Origin: Rhodospirillaceae bacterium
Lineage (GTDB): Bacteria > Pseudomonadota > Alphaproteobacteria > GCA-2731375
Length of the DNA: 61,293 nucleotides
Reading direction: 5' to 3'
Assembly: GCA_018660265.1 (NCBI GenBank)
Contig: JABJKS010000076.1
Span: 67,942 to 129,234 of the forward strand
Shown in pieces: positions 9,926 through 19,511 of the stretch (position 1 is the first letter of the stretch; every line of letters starts with the position of its first letter). The notes below the pieces were generated by a model that worked only from the letters and a program-made list of their open reading frames with translations, searched no databases and was not told where the DNA came from. A program made the position numbers and the translations under genes.

Positions 9926-12718
9926 ATGACATCGGGGGACGCATTCACGGACCGGCGAAAGGTCATTGACCGGGCGGAATTGAGCCAGGCATTGAGCGAT
10001 CTTGGCGAAGACTATGCCCCCGACAGCCCCGCCATGCGTACAGCCGTATTACAGTTGTTAAAGGATGCCCTGTCGGCGGGCCATGACGAAGTGCAACGTC
10101 GTTTCGATGCCAGCGGCAGCGGCAATCTGGTCGTGACCGCCAATTGCTATCTGATGGATCAATTGATCCGGGCGCTGTACGACTTCACCACGGGCGTGGT
10201 GTTCAATGCAGCCAACCCAACAGATTCCGAACGCATCGGACTGGTCGCCATCGGCGGCTATGGCCGTGGCGAATTGGCCCCCCAGTCCGACATCGATCTG
10301 CTGTTCCTGCTGCCCTACAAACAGACCCCCTGGGGAGAGCAGGTAATCGAATACATGCTCTACATGCTGTGGGATTTACGCCTGAAAGTGGGGCATGCCA
10401 CGCGTACCGTAAATGAGTGTATCCGCCTCTCGCTCAGCGACCTGACCATCCGCACCACTTTGTTGGAAGGACGTTACCTGTGGGGCGACGAAGATCTGTT
10501 CAAGGAAATGAAGGTGCGCTTCAACGAAGAGGTGGTGGCCGATACCGGCCCCGATTTCGTAGAAGCGAAATTGGCGGAGCGTAACGAGCGCCACCAGCGC
10601 ATGGGCGACAGCCGCTATTTGTTGGAACCCAACGTCAAGGACGGCAAGGGCGGATTGCGTGATCTGCATACCCTGTTCTGGATCGCCAAGTACCTTTATC
10701 AGGTTGATGATGTGGCAGAACTGGTTGGGCGCGGTGTCCTCACGGAGGCAGAATATCGTCTGTTCACCAAGGCGGAGACATTTCTGCGTAAAGTACGCTG
10801 CCAGCTGCATTATCTGGCCAAACGCCCGGAAGAACGCCTGACCTTCGATGTTCAACCGGAATTGGCGGCCCGCCTGGGCTATACCGATCATACGGGCAGT
10901 TCCGGCGTTGAACGGTTCATGAAGCATTACTTCCTGGTGGCAAAGGATGTCGGTGATCTGACACGGATTTTCTGTGCCGCATTGGAAGAACAGCACAAAC
11001 GGCAGCCAAGGTTCCGGCTGCCACGGTTCGGTTTGCGCCGGCGGGAGATTGATGGCTTTCTGGTCGAAGGCGACCGGATAAATCTGCTGGACGATGATGA
11101 TTTCCGCCGGGACCCGTTGAAACTGATCCGGCTGTTCCACGTGGCGCACGAAAAAGAACTGGATATTCATCCCCAGGCCCTGCGCCTGATTACCCGCAAT
11201 CTACGTCTGATCGACAATGACCTGCGGGACAACGCAGAAGCCAATCGCCTGTTCCTGGAAATCATCAGTTCCACACGAAACCCCGAAACCACCCTGCGGC
11301 GCATGAACGAGGCAGGCGTGTTCGGACGCTTTGTGCCGGATTTCGGGCGCGTCGTGGCCCAGATGCAGCATGATATGTATCACGTCTATACGGTGGACGA
11401 GCACACCATCCGGGCCATGGGTATTCTGGCCCGCATTGAAGCGGGAGAGTTGGAAGACGATCACCCCCTTTCGAGCGAGGTTATCGGCAAAGTCAAATTA
11501 CGCCGGGTCTTGTATGTTGCTCTGTTGCTGCACGATATTGCCAAGGGGCGGGGTGGCGACCATTCGGTCCTGGGGGCGGAAGTCGCCGAAGCGCTTTGCC
11601 CCCGCCTTGGCATGGATGCGGCCGAAACGGAAACCGTCGCCTGGTTGGTACGCTGGCATCTGGGCATGGCGCACACGGCCTTCAAGCGCGATCTGGATGA
11701 TCCTAAAAGCATCAGTGATTTCGTGGAATTGGTACAAAGCCCCGAGCGCTTAAAGCTGTTGGTGGTGCTAACGGTTTGCGATATCCGGGCGGTTGGGCCG
11801 GGCATCTGGAACGGCTGGAAGGGGCAATTGCTGCGCCTTCTGTATAACCGGGCAGAGGAATATATGCTGGGCGGCCAACCCCTTGCCAATCGTGAAGAAC
11901 GCGCCGAGGGGGTCAGGGAAGCCCTGAGGGAGAAGCTACAGGATTGGCCGGAAGCGGCGGTGGAGCGGCATTTGGCCCGAGGCGTCGCAGCCTTCTGGTT
12001 ATCCGCGGAACTGTCCGATCATGAATATTGGGCCCGCATAATGCGTGCCGCCGATGAAGCCGATCAAGGCATCGCCATCGACGTGCGTGTGCATCCATTT
12101 GAATCCTTCACCGAACTGGCAGTCTATACCGCTGATCATCCCGGCCTGTTTTCCCGCCTGGCCGGTGCCATTTCGGTTTCCGGCGCGACCATCGCCGGGG
12201 CGCGAATATTCACCACGACGGACGGCATGGCCCTGGATGTATTCTCGATCCAGGATATGGACGGCAATCCCATAGAACGGCCCGAAAGCATTGCCCGTCT
12301 ACGCCGGGTGATCGGCAAGATCCTTTCGGGCGAACAGCACCTGTCGGTCGCACTTGGGGAACGCCGCAGCCACCTGCCGGGCCGGGCCAGCGTTTTCACG
12401 GTACAGCCCGCCGTGATCATCGACAACGAGGCCTCCCGCGCCCACACGGTGATTGAGGTCAACGGTCGCGACCGCCCCGCCCTGCTGCATGATCTGACAA
12501 AGGCGTTCTACAGCCTGTCCCTTACCATCGCCAATGCCCGCATTGCGACTTATGGGGAACGCGCCGTGGATGTCTTCTACGTCAAGGATCTGTTTGGCTT
12601 GAAAATCACCGCACCCACGCGTTTGGAAACCATTCGCCTCCGCCTGCTGGACGCCCTGGCGGACCCGGACCAACCGACGGAAGAAACCGAACAGCCGGAC
12701 AAGGCCGTCACAGCCTAA
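9926..12718 (+). CDS. glnD: [Protein-PII] uridylyltransferase/uridylyl-removing enzyme
   Basis: The 930-residue protein starts at ATG 9926; an in-frame start further up would overlap the preceding SDR. Domains in order: a nucleotidyltransferase with GGYGRGELAPQSDID at about 110-124, a GlnE-like helical domain, an HD phosphohydrolase with His536-Asp537 in LLLHDIAKGRGGDHS, and two ACT domains (about 728-800 and 838-910) that sense glutamine. GlnD uridylylates PII proteins under nitrogen limitation and deuridylylates them when glutamine is high. The C-terminus is acidic and low in complexity. A double-hairpin repeat and a terminator follow immediately. Confidence 0.97.
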   Translation: MTSGDAFTDRRKVIDRAELSQALSDLGEDYAPDSPAMRTAVLQLLKDALSAGHDEVQRRFDASGSGNLVVTANCYLMDQLIRALYDFTTGVVFNAANPTDSERIGLVAIGGYGRGELAPQSDIDLLFLLPYKQTPWGEQVIEYMLYMLWDLRLKVGHATRTVNECIRLSLSDLTIRTTLLEGRYLWGDEDLFKEMKVRFNEEVVADTGPDFVEAKLAERNERHQRMGDSRYLLEPNVKDGKGGLRDLHTLFWIAKYLYQVDDVAELVGRGVLTEAEYRLFTKAETFLRKVRCQLHYLAKRPEERLTFDVQPELAARLGYTDHTGSSGVERFMKHYFLVAKDVGDLTRIFCAALEEQHKRQPRFRLPRFGLRRREIDGFLVEGDRINLLDDDDFRRDPLKLIRLFHVAHEKELDIHPQALRLITRNLRLIDNDLRDNAEANRLFLEIISSTRNPETTLRRMNEAGVFGRFVPDFGRVVAQMQHDMYHVYTVDEHTIRAMGILARIEAGELEDDHPLSSEVIGKVKLRRVLYVALLLHDIAKGRGGDHSVLGAEVAEALCPRLGMDAAETETVAWLVRWHLGMAHTAFKRDLDDPKSISDFVELVQSPERLKLLVVLTVCDIRAVGPGIWNGWKGQLLRLLYNRAEEYMLGGQPLANREERAEGVREALREKLQDWPEAAVERHLARGVAAFWLSAELSDHEYWARIMRAADEADQGIAIDVRVHPFESFTELAVYTADHPGLFSRLAGAISVSGATIAGARIFTTTDGMALDVFSIQDMDGNPIERPESIARLRRVIGKILSGEQHLSVALGERRSHLPGRASVFTVQPAVIIDNEASRAHTVIEVNGRDRPALLHDLTKAFYSLSLTIANARIATYGERAVDVFYVKDLFGLKITAPTRLETIRLRLLDALADPDQPTEETEQPDKAVTA

Positions 12719-12720
12719 AG

Positions 12721-12828
12721 CTTTTCCGACTAGGAAATGCTCCGACTCTTAAGAATCGAGCAATTTTTCCAATCACTTAGAATCGCCCCAGTGCTTAGGG
12801 CGATTCTCTTTTGATCGGAATTGCTCTA
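12721..12828. repeat. Double-hairpin intergenic repeat, copy A (reverse orientation)
   Basis: Read on the reverse strand this is nearly identical to copy D at 43823. It starts AGAGCAATTCCGATC, carries an internal stem (AGAATCGCC/GGCGATTCT), closes with AATTGCTC, continues through the linker GATTCTTAAGAGTC and ends in a second arm (GAGCATTTCC...). It begins right after the glnD stop. Copies A-F together define the family. Confidence 0.8.
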
Positions 12829-12833
12829 AAACG

Positions 12834-12876
12834 ACAACCGCCGAACCCACGATGTGGACCCGGCGGTTGTTTCATT
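12834..12876. terminator. Rho-independent terminator between glnD and the chemoreceptor gene
   Basis: A 10-bp perfect stem, ACAACCGCCG (12834-12843) with CGGCGGTTGT (12861-12870), is followed by TTCATTT on the plus strand and preceded by a short A-run. It could terminate glnD and, read from the other side, the convergent chemoreceptor gene. Confidence 0.7.
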
Positions 12877-12893
12877 TATGGACTTCGGTGGTA

Positions 12894-13003
12894 AGAGCAA
12901 TTTTCAATTAATCAGAATCGCTAGCGCGATCTAAGTGATTGGTTCAATTGCTCGATTCTTAAGAGTCCCAGCGCCTTGGGCATGTTTAAATGAAACATGC
13001 TCT
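12894..13003. repeat. Double-hairpin intergenic repeat, copy B
   Basis: The first hairpin runs from AGAGCAATT (12894) to AATTGCTC with the inner arm AAGTGATTGG. The linker GATTCTTAAGAGTC follows, then a second hairpin of ATGTTT/AAACAT ends in GCTCTA. The terminal CTA is the reverse-strand stop codon (TAG) of the chemoreceptor gene. Confidence 0.8.
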
Positions 13004-16000
13004 ACGCAGCCCTGACATCCGTCAAGAAGGTTTCCACCGTACCTTTCAAAGCCTCGGCCTGTTTGGCCAATTCTTCTGAGGCAGACATGACCTGTGCAGC
13101 CGCGGAACCGGTTTCAGAGGTTGCCTCGGAAACAGAGGAGATATTCACCGTAACCTCCTGGGTGCCCTTGGCGGCCTGATCCACATTGCGGCCAATCTCC
13201 TGGGTTGCCGCCGATTGTTCCTCCACGGCGGATGCCACAGAGGATGATATCTCGTTGATCTTGCCGATGATATCTCCAATACCCTGCAGGGCATTGACGG
13301 CACCATCCGTCTCTTGCTGCATAGAGGTGATTTGGGCCGCAATTTCATCCGTGGCCTTGGCAGTTTGGGTGGCTAAGTTTTTCACTTCGGAGGCGACCAC
13401 GGCAAAGCCTTTACCGGCCTCGCCCGCCCTGGCCGCTTCAATCGTCGCGTTCAAGGCCAACAAGTTGGTTTGCGAAGCGATATCATTGATCAAACCAACC
13501 ACATCACCAATCTTCTGGGCCGCATCGTTCAGACTTAGAACCGATTGGTTGGTGTTATCAGTCTGCGTTACAGCTTCTGAGGTGATCCGCGCCGACTCGG
13601 AGACTTGCCGGGTGATCTCGTCAATCGATGAGGCCAGTTCCTCGGACGCAGCAGCAACAGTCTGCACATTGGCGCTGGCCTGTTCCGAGGCCGCCGCCAC
13701 TGCGGATGACTGCTGCATAGTCCGTTCCGCCGTGTTCGTCATGGTGCGCGCGGTGGCGTCCATTTCGGTCGTGGCGGAGGCGACGGTTTTCAGAATACCG
13801 GCAACAGCACCATCAAATTCCTTGGTGATGTTTTCAATCTTCTGCGCCCGCTCCTCGCGACCGGCCCGTTCCCGCTCCTGTTCGGCAACCAGTTCGTCAT
13901 TGCGGATCATATTATCCTTAAAGACCTGAACCGCAGCGGCCATGGCACCAACTTCATCCACCCGATCCTGAGCTGGGATTTCAATGGTCGTATCGCCATC
14001 CGCCAGCGTCGTCATCGAAGATGTCATGTCGACAATTGGCTTTGATACGGAACGGGCCAGGAAATAGCCGGCGACGGCAATAGCCGCTGCCCCGATCAGG
14101 CCAATGACAATCATCAACCATTTCAAGTGGCTAATCACGGCAAAGGCTTCCGCCTCGTCGATCTCGGCCAGCAGACCCCAGGTTATACCACCATCCAATT
14201 CCAGCGGCGTATAGGCGGATAGAACCGGATTTCCATTGTAGTCGATGACGATATCCTTGCCCGTGTTACCTGCCAAAGCAGCCTTGGCCGCATCGGAGGT
14301 TACGCTGCCTTTGGCGGGATCAGCGAACGAGGCGACGACGGAATGGTTCGTTGCATCCAGGAAGGAGTCCGAACGCATCAGGTTATCGCTGCCGATAAGG
14401 TAACTTTCACCGGTTTCGCCCATGCCCTCACGCTGTTGCATGATGGCATTTATGGCACCTAATGACAGTTGCAGGGCAACGATAAGTTCGGTTTCACCAT
14501 TTTGAATAACGGGTTGCGCGATAAAGGCCGCAGGCTCGTTATTGGAAGGTGCATAGGGAGCGAAATCAGCCAAACCGTATTTGCCGGTTTTCAACGTGCT
14601 TCGGATCAATTTTCCCAAACCGGAGGCGGCGTATTTGCCATCCACCATGTTCGTCTGATAGTCGGATTCACGGGCCGCCGAATAGAAGACAAAGCCCTTG
14701 GGGTCGACCAGAAACAGATCATAATAACCATATTGTTCGATGTACTTGGCATAGAATTCCTTGCCGGCAGCATCCACCGGAGAGACGAATTCCGCAATGT
14801 CCATCTTGGCGTTTAATGACCAGGTGACGCCTTTGGCAATTTCAACAGGCGTATAGCTAATCATTGTTGGTTTCTTACGATAGTCGACGATGTATTTGAC
14901 GCCGGTCTCACCCTTTTCAAACACGGCGCGGGTCGCAGCCGTATCCACCTTACCTTTTTTCGGATGACGGAATGAAGCGACGACGGAGCGGTTTTTGGTG
15001 TCCAGACGACTGTCGGAACGCATTTTATAATCGGAGCCGACCAGAATAGTTTCCCCGGTTTTACCCAGGCCCGACGTCTCACTCATAATTTCAGTAATAC
15101 GATCCAGGGGCATCTGGAAAATCAAAACGCCCAGCTTCTGGTTACCGTCATAGATGGGTGAGGCGATAAAGCCCGCCGGTGCGTCGTAGGATGGAGTATA
15201 TAGATCGTAATCCATCAAAGATGACGTTTGGGGACCATCCTGTGCCATGGCCGCGTGATATGCCTTGGCCAGACCGGATTTGGCCCAAGGTCCATGCTTT
15301 AGCGAGGTACCATAATCAAGTTCCTTGAAAACGGAATATTGCACGGTGCCAGTGTCGGCATCGACCAGGAAAATATCGTAATAACCGAATTTTTCCAGAT
15401 AGTTGCGGATAATCGGATGAACCTGGCCGTGTAACCGGCCATAGCCGGAACCATCGCCCAGACTATCGAGCAGATGCTTGCTGCCCAAGGGGTTCTTGTT
15501 TGCACGGATGAATTTGTACTGGAATACAACCGCGTTGTCCGACAGCTTGGCAACTGTACCCGAGGCGTCAAATTTGGCGCTATCGTTCTGGGCGGCATAT
15601 TCAGTCGAGAACTCGTCGGTATAATATGTCGCCAACGCCGTGCGCATCTTCGCCATTTGGGCGGGCGTCACATTCGTCTCGGCGGCATAGCTTTTAAAGG
15701 CACTGTCAAAGCCGAGCATCGCATCCACAATCATGCGGTCTTCCGACAATGTCAGAACCTGATCCCGAATGCCGGCGAAGTATCTGACCACGGCAGCCTT
15801 CTTTATTTCGCGGATGGCCTTGAGTTTGCCGATCGCTTCCGTACGCAGGGTATCGACGGTTTCCATCAATACGCCCATGTCGCCTTTACGTTCGGCAAAA
15901 AAGCTCTCGATCTGTGCTTTCTTGATACCTCGAACACCTTCCAGCTGATTAAAGGCTTGGTTTGAGAGGGCACCTGACGCACGATCAAGGGCAACAAGGC

Positions 16001-16091
16001 CAATGACGGCAAACGGTATGATACCGATGATTAAAAATGCCGCGATAAGTTTTGGGCCGATCTTCAAGTTTTTGAGACTAACTCCGGACAA
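13002..16091 (-). CDS. Methyl-accepting chemotaxis protein with tandem Cache-type sensor
   Basis: The 1029-residue membrane receptor starts at TTG 16091, nine bases after GGAGG. TM1 spans about 14-34, TM2 about 655-677, then HAMP (about 678-730) and a long coiled-coil signalling domain with the conserved [19 protein letters not shown] hairpin tip near 885. The periplasmic part is unusually long, about 620 residues, and holds two similar sensor units, each with a GYYDxFLVD motif ([16 protein letters not shown] and [15 protein letters not shown]) and MRSDS repeats, suggesting duplicated dCache modules. It should signal to CheA through CheW. No che genes are nearby, so it is an orphan receptor. 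Its TAG stop is part of repeat copy B. Confidence 0.92.
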   Translation of the reverse strand: MSGVSLKNLKIGPKLIAAFLIIGIIPFAVIGLVALDRASGALSNQAFNQLEGVRGIKKAQIESFFAERKGDMGVLMETVDTLRTEAIGKLKAIREIKKAAVVRYFAGIRDQVLTLSEDRMIVDAMLGFDSAFKSYAAETNVTPAQMAKMRTALATYYTDEFSTEYAAQNDSAKFDASGTVAKLSDNAVVFQYKFIRANKNPLGSKHLLDSLGDGSGYGRLHGQVHPIIRNYLEKFGYYDIFLVDADTGTVQYSVFKELDYGTSLKHGPWAKSGLAKAYHAAMAQDGPQTSSLMDYDLYTPSYDAPAGFIASPIYDGNQKLGVLIFQMPLDRITEIMSETSGLGKTGETILVGSDYKMRSDSRLDTKNRSVVASFRHPKKGKVDTAATRAVFEKGETGVKYIVDYRKKPTMISYTPVEIAKGVTWSLNAKMDIAEFVSPVDAAGKEFYAKYIEQYGYYDLFLVDPKGFVFYSAARESDYQTNMVDGKYAASGLGKLIRSTLKTGKYGLADFAPYAPSNNEPAAFIAQPVIQNGETELIVALQLSLGAINAIMQQREGMGETGESYLIGSDNLMRSDSFLDATNHSVVASFADPAKGSVTSDAAKAALAGNTGKDIVIDYNGNPVLSAYTPLELDGGITWGLLAEIDEAEAFAVISHLKWLMIVIGLIGAAAIAVAGYFLARSVSKPIVDMTSSMTTLADGDTTIEIPAQDRVDEVGAMAAAVQVFKDNMIRNDELVAEQERERAGREERAQKIENITKEFDGAVAGILKTVASATTEMDATARTMTNTAERTMQQSSAVAAASEQASANVQTVAAASEELASSIDEITRQVSESARITSEAVTQTDNTNQSVLSLNDAAQKIGDVVGLINDIASQTNLLALNATIEAARAGEAGKGFAVVASEVKNLATQTAKATDEIAAQITSMQQETDGAVNALQGIGDIIGKINEISSSVASAVEEQSAATQEIGRNVDQAAKGTQEVTVNISSVSEATSETGSAAAQVMSASEELAKQAEALKGTVETFLTDVRAA

Positions 16092-16565
16092 TGTATTTTC
16101 CCTCCGATATTTGACTTTTTATGTCAATTGCACCTGACGTCAGGCCTAATTATGGTCAAAACAAGGCTTCTACAGATGGTGCAACTAACTGTTTCAGGCT
16201 CAGAAATAAGCCACCTCTAATTGCATTTTTGCCCGGATACATGAAAAATATGTTAAGCCTGAATATTATTTAGTTCTGATATGCATATTTTTTGCGCACT
16301 AATTGGTACATTATACAGATGCGGAATTGTTAGATTTCTGCCAATATTTGATACTTTTAACATAACCTGTCGCATGAATGCAGACCACCAATTTAAAATA
16401 TCAATTTTGGCCATAATGCCAAAAGATATACCTATTAATCTGTATCATAGGACCGATCACCAGCATTGATTTGTACCTCTAATTTACATTTTGCCCTTGG
16501 CGTTAGATCCATTGGCCGCAACGAACAGCCTTTGTTTGGCCCTATAAATCCGCTATGCAGTCACT
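16092..16565. other. AT-rich intergenic region, no gene seen
   Basis: These 474 bases separate the divergent chemoreceptor and murJ genes. They are clearly richer in A and T than the neighbouring genes and should hold both promoters. The only ORF of note (16281-16469) has no family features and no good ribosome site, so I do not call it. No repeat or hairpin stood out. Confidence 0.5.
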
Positions 16566-18113
16566 ATGAATTTGTTCCGCGCTTTTGCCACGGTTGGTGG
16601 TTACACCATGTTGAGCCGAATTCTTGGCTTCGTGCGGGACATCCTGATCGCCGGGACCCTGGGTGCCGGTCCTGTGGCGGATGCGTTTTTTGTCGCCTTC
16701 AAGCTGCCGAATTTTTTTCGCCGCCTATTCGCGGAAGGTGCCTTTAACGCCGGTTTTGTACCGCTGTTTTCTGATTTATTGGCAAACAAGGGCCCCGTTC
16801 AGGCCCGCGCCTTCGCCGAACAGGCGCTAAGCGTCCTGTTGTTGACCCTGTTCATCTTTGTCACTTTGGCGCAGATCACCATGCCGTGGCTGATGCAGGT
16901 CTTGGCACCGGGCTTTGTTAACGATCCTGAGCGGTTTAATTTGGCCGTGACTTTTACCCGTATTACATTTCCTTATCTTTTGTTGATCTCCCTCGTCTCT
17001 CTGATGGGGGGGATCCTAAATTCCCTGCAACGCTTTGCCGCCGTTGCGGCAACACCTGTACTGTTAAACCTATGCCTGATCGCGGCTATTACGCTGCTGG
17101 CCCCTGAAATGCCCAGTCCGGGCCACGCCCTGGCCTGGGGCGTCGCCGTTGCGGGTGTTGTACAATTGCTATGGTTATCGGTGGCCTGCAAAAAGGCGGG
17201 CATGAACCTCCGCCTGCCGCGCCCGCGCCTGACCCCGAAAGTGAAGGAACTGCTGACCCTGATGCTGCCCGCAGCCCTGGGTGCCGGTGTGGTCCAGGTC
17301 AATCTGGTGATTGATATTATTCTCGCCTCGCTGTTGCCCGAGGGCTCGGTCTCGTTCCTGTTTTACGCGGATCGCTTGAACCAATTACCCATCGGTGTGG
17401 TTGGCGTCGCCGTCGGCACCGCGATCCTGCCCCTACTCTCCCGCCTGGTGGCGCAAAACGATCAGCCGGGCGCTTTGGCTGCCCTGAACCGGGCTATCGA
17501 ATTGACCCTGCTATTGGCACTGCCTGCCATGTTCGCCTTTCTTTTGACAGCGGACGAGTTGATCCTGACCCTGTTCCAGCGCGGCCAGTTCGATGTCCCG
17601 GCCGCCAGGGCAACAGCCTATGCCCTGACAGCTTACGCGGTTGGTTTGCCGGCCTATGTTCTGATCAAGGTTCTGGGGCCTGCCTATTTCGCCCGCCGGG
17701 ATACCCGCACCCCGGTCCTGGTGGGTATTACAGCCATGCTGGTCAATCTAATCCTGAACTTGATCCTGATGCAATATATGGCCCATGCGGGCCTGGCATT
17801 GGCGACCGCCATTGCGGCCTGGCTGAATACGGGTTTGTTGGCATGGATACTTCACCGCCGGGGGGATTTGGTAACCGATAACCGTTTGCTACAACGAATT
17901 GGCGGCGCGATTGCGGCAGTCTTTGTCATGGCCGCCGTACTATGGTGGCTGAAAGGCTTTTTAGCGGCGCAGTTTCTGGGCGATGAAATTCAACGCATCC
18001 TGGCTTTGTTGGCCCTGGTCGCCGCCGGGCTGTTCAGCTATGCCGCCGCCGCGATGGTTTTCCGCGCCCTGCGACCGCGCGAACTTCGAAGCCTGTTGTC
18101 CCGCCGCACCTAG
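16566..18113 (+). CDS. murJ: Lipid II flippase MurJ (MviN)
   Basis: The 515-residue polytopic membrane protein of the MOP superfamily has about 14 hydrophobic segments. The N-terminus has the MurJ signature TMLSRILGFVRDILIA followed by GPVADAFFVAFKLPNFFRRLFAEGAF, including the Arg residues known to line the substrate cavity. It flips lipid-linked peptidoglycan precursors across the inner membrane. A glnD-murJ-trpS order is common in alphaproteobacteria; here the chemoreceptor and CoA-transferase genes are interposed. The TAG stop is formed with the first bases of repeat copy C. Confidence 0.95.
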   Translation: MNLFRAFATVGGYTMLSRILGFVRDILIAGTLGAGPVADAFFVAFKLPNFFRRLFAEGAFNAGFVPLFSDLLANKGPVQARAFAEQALSVLLLTLFIFVTLAQITMPWLMQVLAPGFVNDPERFNLAVTFTRITFPYLLLISLVSLMGGILNSLQRFAAVAATPVLLNLCLIAAITLLAPEMPSPGHALAWGVAVAGVVQLLWLSVACKKAGMNLRLPRPRLTPKVKELLTLMLPAALGAGVVQVNLVIDIILASLLPEGSVSFLFYADRLNQLPIGVVGVAVGTAILPLLSRLVAQNDQPGALAALNRAIELTLLLALPAMFAFLLTADELILTLFQRGQFDVPAARATAYALTAYAVGLPAYVLIKVLGPAYFARRDTRTPVLVGITAMLVNLILNLILMQYMAHAGLALATAIAAWLNTGLLAWILHRRGDLVTDNRLLQRIGGAIAAVFVMAAVLWWLKGFLAAQFLGDEIQRILALLALVAAGLFSYAAAAMVFRALRPRELRSLLSRRT

Positions 18114-18172
18114 AGCAATTCCTTGTCGGAAATGCTCCAGGGCGTTATGCATGGTTCAAATTTTGAAACATG
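18112..18172. repeat. Double-hairpin intergenic repeat, copy C (short or degenerate)
   Basis: It begins AGAGCAATTCC at the murJ stop codon, contains CGGAAATGCTCC as in copies A and D, and ends in a small inverted repeat around GTTCAAA/TTTGAAAC. The central arm of the first hairpin is missing, so this looks like a deleted copy. Confidence 0.6.
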
Positions 18173-18187
18173 AAAGACGGGTGAACT

Positions 18188-19402
18188 ATGAGCGAGCGCA
18201 AAGCCACCGAGCGTAAAGCCACCGAGCGCAAAGCCCTGGCCGGCATCAAGGTATTCGATATGACCCAGGGTGTCGCCGGCCCACATTCCACCATGTTGCT
18301 GGCCCAGCACGGTGCCAATGTCATAAAGGTGGAGCCTTTGGACGGTGATTGGGGGCGCGCGCTGGGTAAAACCTATGGTGATCTGTGTGCCCATGCTGTG
18401 ACCTTTAATCGGGGCAAACGTTCCATCGCACTGGATCTGAAAACGGAAGAAGGCCGCGCGGTCGCCAAGAAACTGGCGGCGGATGCCGACATCGTCGTGG
18501 AAAGCTTCCGCCCCGGCGTCATGGGCCGTTTCGGCCTTGGTTACGAAGATATCAAGGCGGTGAACAGGGATGTGATTTATCTTTCCGTCACCGGCTTTGG
18601 CCAGGAAGGGCCATATAATGGTCTGCCCGTAACGGATTCCGTGATCCAGGCTTTTTCCGGTCTGATGTCCATCAATCGGGATGGCGAAGGCGCACCGCAG
18701 CGGATTGGCATGATCGCCATTGATGTCATGACCGGCCTGTATGCCTATCAGGCTATCTCGTCCGCCCTGATCGCCCGTATGCGGTTTGGCGAAGGTGCCT
18801 ACATCGATTGTTCCCTGATGCAGTCAGCCGCCGCCTTCCAAAGCGCCAAGATCATGGAACATCATATGGAAGACGGTGCGCCACAGGTTCTCTACGTTCC
18901 CGTCGGCACCATGAAGACGGCGGACAGCTATATCAACATCACTGCTATGCGGGATCGTCATTACGTCTCCCTATGTCAGGTTCTGGGGCGCGAGGACCTG
19001 ATCGACGACCCGCGCTTCAACACACGTGACAAGCGGATTGAGCGTGAAATGGAACTGATGCCCATGATCCGGGCCGAGTTCCTGAAGAAAACCACGGTCG
19101 AATGGTGCGAGCTGTTGACGGCGGCGGAGGTAATGAATTCCGCCATCTCTGACTACGGCGATTATCTTGCCAACGAACAGGTCAGGGCAGTTAACAGCGT
19201 CGCCTGGGTGGAGCATACGGGCCTGGGCGAATTGCCCATGGTCAACATTCCCGGCCTGCCCGCCATTGAGGGGGCAGATCAATTGACCGAGTGCGCCCAT
19301 ATTGGTCAGCACACGGCCGAGATTTTGGGCGAGGCCGGTTTTGCCGGCGATGAGATCTCAGCCTTGTTGACTGCGAATGCAGCCGGTCAGTACGCCGCCT
19401 AG
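18188..19402 (+). CDS. Family III CoA-transferase (CaiB/BaiF type)
   Basis: The 404-residue protein has the family III pattern: LAGIKVFDMTQGVAGP near the N-terminus, an AQHGANVIKVEP nucleotide-fold segment, FNRGKRSIALDLKTEEG, and the catalytic Asp179 in AIDVMTGLYAYQ, which forms the acyl-aspartyl anhydride in this family. It should move CoA between a dicarboxylic or branched acyl-CoA and an acceptor acid. The substrate is not evident. The first 17 residues are three tandem ERKAT/ERKAL repeats that relatives do not have. Its TAG stop opens repeat copy E. It stands alone, without an obvious acyl-CoA dehydrogenase partner. Confidence 0.9.
   Translation: MSERKATERKATERKALAGIKVFDMTQGVAGPHSTMLLAQHGANVIKVEPLDGDWGRALGKTYGDLCAHAVTFNRGKRSIALDLKTEEGRAVAKKLAADADIVVESFRPGVMGRFGLGYEDIKAVNRDVIYLSVTGFGQEGPYNGLPVTDSVIQAFSGLMSINRDGEGAPQRIGMIAIDVMTGLYAYQAISSALIARMRFGEGAYIDCSLMQSAAAFQSAKIMEHHMEDGAPQVLYVPVGTMKTADSYINITAMRDRHYVSLCQVLGREDLIDDPRFNTRDKRIEREMELMPMIRAEFLKKTTVEWCELLTAAEVMNSAISDYGDYLANEQVRAVNSVAWVEHTGLGELPMVNIPGLPAIEGADQLTECAHIGQHTAEILGEAGFAGDEISALLTANAAGQYAA
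18194..18238 (+). repeat. Three tandem 15-bp repeats inside the CoA-transferase start
   Basis: The unit GAGCGCAAAGCCACC occurs three times in a row with one or two changes, encoding ERKAT-ERKAT-ERKAL. It lengthens the N-terminus in frame and could vary in copy number between strains through slippage. Confidence 0.85.
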
Positions 19403-19467
19403 AGCAATTTTCAATCACTTGGATTCACTCTCGTGATCCAAGTGATTGGTTCAATTGCTCTTTTTTT
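19401..19467 (+). terminator. Rho-independent terminator formed by repeat copy E
   Basis: The first hairpin of copy E, with two paired blocks of 9 and 12 bp, is followed at once by seven T residues (19461-19467). This is a textbook intrinsic terminator for the CoA-transferase transcript. Copies A, B and D lack the T-run. Confidence 0.75.
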
Positions 19468-19501
19468 AGGAGTCCGAGCATGTCTAAAATAGACATGCTC
19501 T
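19401..19501. repeat. Double-hairpin intergenic repeat, copy E (best preserved)
   Basis: Hairpin 1 pairs AGAGCAATT (19401-19409) with AATTGCTCT (19453-19461) and AATCACTTGGAT with ATCCAAGTGATT. Hairpin 2 is a perfect 11-bp stem, GAGCATGTCTA/TAGACATGCTC (19476-19500). Both outer edges read CTAG. The left edge supplies the stop codon of the CoA-transferase gene. Confidence 0.88.
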
Positions 19502-19511
19502 AGGGAAAAGC

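Noticed and set aside
16281-16469. 62-residue ORF in the AT-rich gap before murJ
   Set aside because: There is no ribosome site, no recognisable domain and biased composition; likely chance.
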